From Myxococcales bacterium (GTDB lineage: Bacteria; Myxococcota_A; Polyangia; Fen-1088), in assembly GCA_025350815.1 (NCBI GenBank), contig JANXXE010000028.1, positions 1 to 52,946 on the forward strand: a stretch of 52,946 nucleotides of DNA, written 5' to 3'. A program made the position numbers and the translations under genes. Shown here piece by piece: positions 48,871-52,946 of this stretch; the stretch's first letter is position 1, and every line of letters starts with the position of its first letter. A model generated the notes under the pieces. It worked only from the letters and a program-made list of their open reading frames with translations, had not been told where the DNA came from and did no database searches.

Positions 48871-49509
48871 ATGCGTCACTTGGGTCTCGTGCTGCTGGTT
48901 GCCCTCGGGGCGGTCTCGGCGGGCTGTGCCGGCGGGCAGGTCCAGCTGCGGACGCCTCGCTATACGCTTAGTCACCCGGACTACTGGAAGGTGAAGGCCC
49001 AGGGCCTGAAGGACGGCGAGGCAAGCGTGGTGACGATCAGTTCTTACGGCGATGCCGTCATCGACGACGGGTCGGGCGCGATGTCACCGCGGGGCCAGAA
49101 TTACGAAGCCGTCACGGCCGACATCGAAGTGCGTCTGTATGGCTGGGCGGAGGCGACCGGCCCGCGTGGCCCCACGGCTGAGGTGACCCGTCTGCTGGCC
49201 GCTGACACGACCCTGGCGCTGGGCGCCCACCGTGCGATTCCAGAGACGCCGCCCGAGTGTGGTCTGCTGCGAAGGAAGTACCGGGTGTTCGGGGCCGAAC
49301 AGGAGCCGCTGGACCTTCTCCGCCGCCCGGGGTGGCGCACCATCGTGGTCGGGGCCACCGGCCCGGGGGTTTTGCTGGGCGTGGTTGCGCGGGTGGAATT
49401 CGAGCAAGACGTCGCCCGCTTCTGCCATAACCTGAAGAACATGCAGGTCCAGCTACAGAACCTGCTGGACGGTATCAGTGCCGGGGCCGGCCCAGCGGTC
49501 ACCAAGTAG
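48871..49509 (+). CDS. Lipoprotein of unknown function
   Basis: 212 residues. The leader MRHLGLVLLVALGAVSAGC is a clear lipoprotein signal. The mature part is mainly beta (YTLSHPDYWKVKAQGLKDGEASVVTISSYGDAVIDDG, VTADIEVRLYGW), with ETPPECGLLRRKYRVFG and a C-terminal helical segment (ARFCHNLKNMQVQLQNLLDGI). I recognise no family; a role with its neighbours in outer-membrane or envelope structure is inferred from order only. It has no Shine-Dalgarno sequence, and TAGAAT lies 8 nt before the ATG. Confidence 0.78.
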   Translation: MRHLGLVLLVALGAVSAGCAGGQVQLRTPRYTLSHPDYWKVKAQGLKDGEASVVTISSYGDAVIDDGSGAMSPRGQNYEAVTADIEVRLYGWAEATGPRGPTAEVTRLLAADTTLALGAHRAIPETPPECGLLRRKYRVFGAEQEPLDLLRRPGWRTIVVGATGPGVLLGVVARVEFEQDVARFCHNLKNMQVQLQNLLDGISAGAGPAVTK

Positions 49510-49542
49510 CGCTGCCGCCCACGGATGGGGTATGGGATAGGC

Positions 49543-50556
49543 ATGAACAGAAGGATTGGCGGATCGATCGCGGTGGGGACTTTGGTGGGCTGGCTGGGCG
49601 CTGGGCCCATCCAGAGCGCCGCCGCCGCGCCGCAGACCTTCGAGGGATTGGCCGAGTCCGCCACGCGGGTCACGGAACTGGGCGCCGTGCTGCTGCCGCT
49701 GATGGATGATTGCAGCAAGACCCGTCGGGACATCGACAAGGCGCGCTGCCTGGGCGTCCGGGCGTATATGCGCAAGCGCCTGCCCGAGCTGTCGTTCGTG
49801 GCCGCCGCCGACGATCCCCAGGTTCTGTCAGTCTCGGATTACGACGCGCGCGTGAAGGGTTTTCGTCTGCGCATCGCCGGGTGCCTGGCGTGCAAGGCGC
49901 CGATCGTGGCCGGTGGCGAGAAGCGCTTTGTCACGTTGAAGGCGCCCCCGAAAGGTGCGACATCACTGGCCGCCGCTGTCGGGGTGTCGGAGGCCGCCAT
50001 CAGCTTCAACGACATCGCCGAATCAGCGGCCTGGAACCGAACGGTGAAACCCCATTTGCGCACCGAGTTCATTTTCAAGCCGACAGACGCCGAGTGGACG
50101 CTGGGCAGCGGCCGCGGCTATGCGTTCAAGCTACTGGGAGCGCGCGTCTTCGATCGCTGCACGGGCGAGGTGGTTTTTTCGCAGCCGGAATCCGCTTCAG
50201 CGGCCAGCAAATCGCCCGACGCGACCTGTCCGGGGCCGGGGGGTGGTGCGCAGGTTTCGGCGCCCGGCGTGGACGATCTGCCCGAGCAATTGGATGCGAG
50301 TGCGATCAACGCCGCGCTGGCCGCAATTCGCCCCGACACCAATGCCTGTTTCGAGATGTTCAGGATGAAGGGGACCGCCTTCCTGATCTTCGACGTGCCG
50401 GGCGGGGGCGGCAACCACAATGTGACGCTGGAAGGAACGCTGGGCGGCACCGCCATGGGCCTGTGCGTGATGGAAGCCGCCCGCAAGGCGCAGTTCCCGC
50501 GCTTCCGTATCGACCACCAGAAGTTTCGCTACCCGGTCGTCTTCCCGGTTCGCTAA
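49543..50556 (+). CDS. Exported protein with AgmX/PglI-like C-terminal domain
   Basis: 337 residues. The signal peptide (SIAVGTLVGWLGAGPIQSAAAAP) precedes a domain with paired cysteines (DDCSKTRRDIDKARCLGVRAYMRKRLPELSFVAA and AGCLACKAPIV). A linker (PDATCPGPGGGAQ) leads to a C-terminal domain that parallels the lipoprotein at 35581: INAALAAIRPDTNACFEMFRMKGTAFLIFDVPGGGG and MGLCVMEAARKAQFPRFRIDHQKFRYPVVFPVR. The start is ATG 49543; the ATG at 49525 adds six residues. It ends 6 nt from the convergent RNA methyltransferase. Function unknown. Confidence 0.82.
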   Translation: MNRRIGGSIAVGTLVGWLGAGPIQSAAAAPQTFEGLAESATRVTELGAVLLPLMDDCSKTRRDIDKARCLGVRAYMRKRLPELSFVAAADDPQVLSVSDYDARVKGFRLRIAGCLACKAPIVAGGEKRFVTLKAPPKGATSLAAAVGVSEAAISFNDIAESAAWNRTVKPHLRTEFIFKPTDAEWTLGSGRGYAFKLLGARVFDRCTGEVVFSQPESASAASKSPDATCPGPGGGAQVSAPGVDDLPEQLDASAINAALAAIRPDTNACFEMFRMKGTAFLIFDVPGGGGNHNVTLEGTLGGTAMGLCVMEAARKAQFPRFRIDHQKFRYPVVFPVR

Positions 50557-50562
50557 ACGTCG

Positions 50563-51717
50563 CTAGGGGCGCCAGCGCAACAGACGCACTTCGAGGGGGC
50601 CGTTCCAAAGGCGGTGCGACACCTCGGCCTTGCGGCCCATCGCCCGCGTGAACAGCGGGTTGCCCGACAGCACCACCAGCTGCCAGCCGGACAGGCGCCC
50701 GATAGCGCGCGCCAGATCGCGGTACAGGGCCTCAAGCGCGCGATCCTCGGGATCGGGACCGGGGCCGGCGCGCAGGCGCTCGCCGTAGGGGGGATTCGTC
50801 ACGATATTGCCCGCGGGTATGCCGGGCGGGACGGACAGGCTGCGGGCGTCGGCAAGCTCGAATCGGATGTCGTTGGCCACAGCCGCCTCGCGGGCGTTCC
50901 GACGGGCGGCGTCCATCGCGGGCTGCGAACTGTCGCGGGCAAAGATGGGCGCGGGGGCGGCGGGCAGGATCGCGGCGCGCGCGGCGTCCTTCAGGGCCTT
51001 CCATGCGGCTGCGCGCGTCTGGTCGGGCCAGCGCTCGAAGCCGAAACGGCGATTGAGGCCGGGTGCGATGTTCCGGGCGCCCAGGGCGTGCTCGATGGCC
51101 AGCGTTCCCGACCCGGTCATGGGATCCAGGAAGGGGACATCATGCGCGACGCCCCCGAGTGCCAGCACAGCGGCGGCCAGGGTTTCCTTCAGCGGGGCCT
51201 CGGTCATGGCGACGCGGTATCCGCGCCGGTGCAAGGGATCTCCTGCCATGTCCAGATACAGGCGCACATCGTTGCCCCGCAGGTGCAGGACAACCGACAC
51301 GTCAGGATCGTCGGGGGCTACATCGGGGCGGACGCCCAGGCGATCGCGGAGCGTGTCGGCGATCGCGTCCTTGACCTTCAGCGCGACGAAACCCGAGTGG
51401 CGCAGGGCCGCGTTGTCGCGCACGGTGGCCGACACCGCAAAGGTCGACTTGGCGGAAAGAAAGTCGCCCCAGGGCACCTTGCGGGCGCCGGCATACAGGC
51501 TGTCGGCGTCCGCGGCCTGGTAGGCGGCGATCTCGAGCAGCACGCGCATGCCGACGCGTGAGCCAAGACAAACCTTCATGCCCTCGTCGAAGGGGCCTTC
51601 GAAGGAAACGCCGCCGGTGTCGCCGCGGGGCGCGCGGATGCGCAAGGCAACCAGTTCCCGGCGCAGCGCCCCTTCGGTGCCCTTGGCGCAGGTGACGAAG
51701 AAGGGCAGGTTTCTAAT
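50563..51717 (-). CDS. THUMP-domain class I SAM RNA methyltransferase (RlmL/YpsC-like)
   Basis: About 384 residues. It begins with FFVTCAKGTEGALRRELVAL, the usual N-terminal strand of RlmL-type enzymes, then THUMP (about 45-160), and a Rossmann methyltransferase with DPMTGSGTLAIEHAL, the catalytic NPPYGERLR and YRDLARAIG. It is expected to make m2G in rRNA or tRNA. The start is unusual. Between the atpC stop and FFVTC there is no ATG, GTG or TTG in frame, only ATT (51717-51715) and CTG (51708-51706). The next ATG upstream (51915) would overlap atpC by 200 nt with low-complexity sequence. I chose ATT 51717, which overlaps the atpC TAG. Confidence 0.85.
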   Translation of the reverse strand: MRNLPFFVTCAKGTEGALRRELVALRIRAPRGDTGGVSFEGPFDEGMKVCLGSRVGMRVLLEIAAYQAADADSLYAGARKVPWGDFLSAKSTFAVSATVRDNAALRHSGFVALKVKDAIADTLRDRLGVRPDVAPDDPDVSVVLHLRGNDVRLYLDMAGDPLHRRGYRVAMTEAPLKETLAAAVLALGGVAHDVPFLDPMTGSGTLAIEHALGARNIAPGLNRRFGFERWPDQTRAAAWKALKDAARAAILPAAPAPIFARDSSQPAMDAARRNAREAAVANDIRFELADARSLSVPPGIPAGNIVTNPPYGERLRAGPGPDPEDRALEALYRDLARAIGRLSGWQLVVLSGNPLFTRAMGRKAEVSHRLWNGPLEVRLLRWRP

Positions 51718-52135
51718 GTGGCGCCGCGCGATCGGCGGCGTCGGCCCGGGCGGCCACCCAGTCCCGCCGCGCCAGCAGGGACTTGTACTCGCCGCCAGCG
51801 TCCTTCTTCCACGCGGCAATTTCCGCGTCGAGGGCCGCAAGTTCGCGGGAGGTGGCGTCCCGATCGACGTCGCTGGCCGCAGTGGCCTGTTCGACCAACA
51901 CCAGCACCTTGTCACCGCCGTCGGGCGTGCGGGCTACGGTCAGGATCCCCTCGCTGACCGCCAGAAGGCGGGGACCATCCTTGGTGCGGTAGACGAAAAC
52001 GCCCGCGCGCAGGGCCGACAGAAAGGGAATATGGCCCGGCAGCACGCCGAATTCGCCAAGGGCGCCAGGGGCCGTCACTTCGTCGACCTCGGTGTCGATC
52101 ACCGAGCCGCGCGGGGTGGTCAGGGACAGATGCAT
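51713..52135 (-). CDS. atpC: F1F0 ATP synthase epsilon subunit
   Basis: 140 residues. The N-terminal beta-sandwich has the diagnostic HLSLTTPRGSVIDTEVDEVTAPGALGEFGVLPGHIPFLSALRAGV, followed by two C-terminal helices (SRELAALDAEIAAWKK and LLARRDWVAARADAADRAA). It regulates and couples rotation of the F1 motor. It lies 5 nt after atpD. Its TAG overlaps the apparent ATT start of the methyltransferase, so that gene may be a rider on the atp operon. Confidence 0.93.
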   Translation of the reverse strand: MHLSLTTPRGSVIDTEVDEVTAPGALGEFGVLPGHIPFLSALRAGVFVYRTKDGPRLLAVSEGILTVARTPDGGDKVLVLVEQATAASDVDRDATSRELAALDAEIAAWKKDAGGEYKSLLARRDWVAARADAADRAAPH

Positions 52136-52140
52136 CGGCC

Positions 52141-52946
<806 letters not shown>

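Noticed and set aside
50614-51561. Long + strand frame over the RNA methyltransferase
   Set aside because: G/R-rich shadow; the minus frame has THUMP and NPPY motifs.

Overview
The window is visibly GC-rich and densely coded. Several gene types point to the phylum Myxococcota. One protein ends in a MYXO-CTERM-like Cys/membrane/Arg-cluster sorting tail (14478-15320). There is a TIGR02266-type PilZ protein (46207-46551), two proteins with AgmX/PglI-like C-terminal domains (35581-36135, 49543-50556), a response regulator joined to a DUF4388/PATAN domain and TPRs (37737-41066), and many lipoproteins with Asp/Ala/Pro linkers. No rRNA, tRNA, CRISPR array or intact insertion sequence was seen. One tmRNA gene is clear.

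Layout. 1-5.3 kb: a MacA-like adaptor (cut by the window edge), a MacB-like ATPase and two FtsX-type permeases, facing a TolC-type channel on the other strand. 5.3-7.4 kb: a methyltransferase with a lipoprotein-like leader, divergent from a class III aminotransferase. 7.5-14.4 kb: an exported lactonase-like propeller, then a tightly coupled ApbE / DUF362 / unknown / amidohydrolase / MFS unit that looks like a periplasmic catabolic or redox pathway. 14.4-18.3 kb: a MYXO-CTERM-like surface protein with an apparent frameshift in its signal peptide, and a histidine kinase/NtrC-type regulator pair. 18.3-22.3 kb: a tiny Lys-rich exported protein, ExbD and ExbB, and a large membrane histidine kinase. 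22.3-26.5 kb: a giant NHL-type propeller protein and a lipoprotein, in a segment bracketed by two 30-nt near-identical direct repeats. 26.6-32 kb: ftsK, lysoplasmalogenase-like, hexapeptide acyltransferase, glycosyltransferase and lolA. 32-37.7 kb: an exported phosphoesterase, a FadL-like porin, ssrA, a PrsW-like protease, an AgmX-like lipoprotein, a small unknown and a thiolase. 37.7-42.3 kb: a YbjN-like / PspA / giant response regulator operon. 42.4-46.6 kb: uppS, cdsA, a 379-nt structured gap, RNase E/G and PilZ. 46.6-52.9 kb: a MoaD-MoaE fusion, an SprT-like metalloprotein, two lipoproteins, an AgmX-like protein, a THUMP RNA methyltransferase, and the atpD-atpC end of the ATP synthase operon.

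Themes. Most of the content is envelope biology: efflux, lipoprotein transport, undecaprenyl and phospholipid precursors, PspA stress, ExbB/D energisation and sorting tails. Two organisational features recur. All six convergent gene pairs abut or overlap, leaving no room for terminators. Many first genes lack a Shine-Dalgarno sequence and instead carry a TANNNT -10-like hexamer 6-9 nt before the start codon, which suggests leaderless mRNAs. Genes inside operons often have good Shine-Dalgarno sequences. All functional calls come from recognising motifs by eye; no database search was run.
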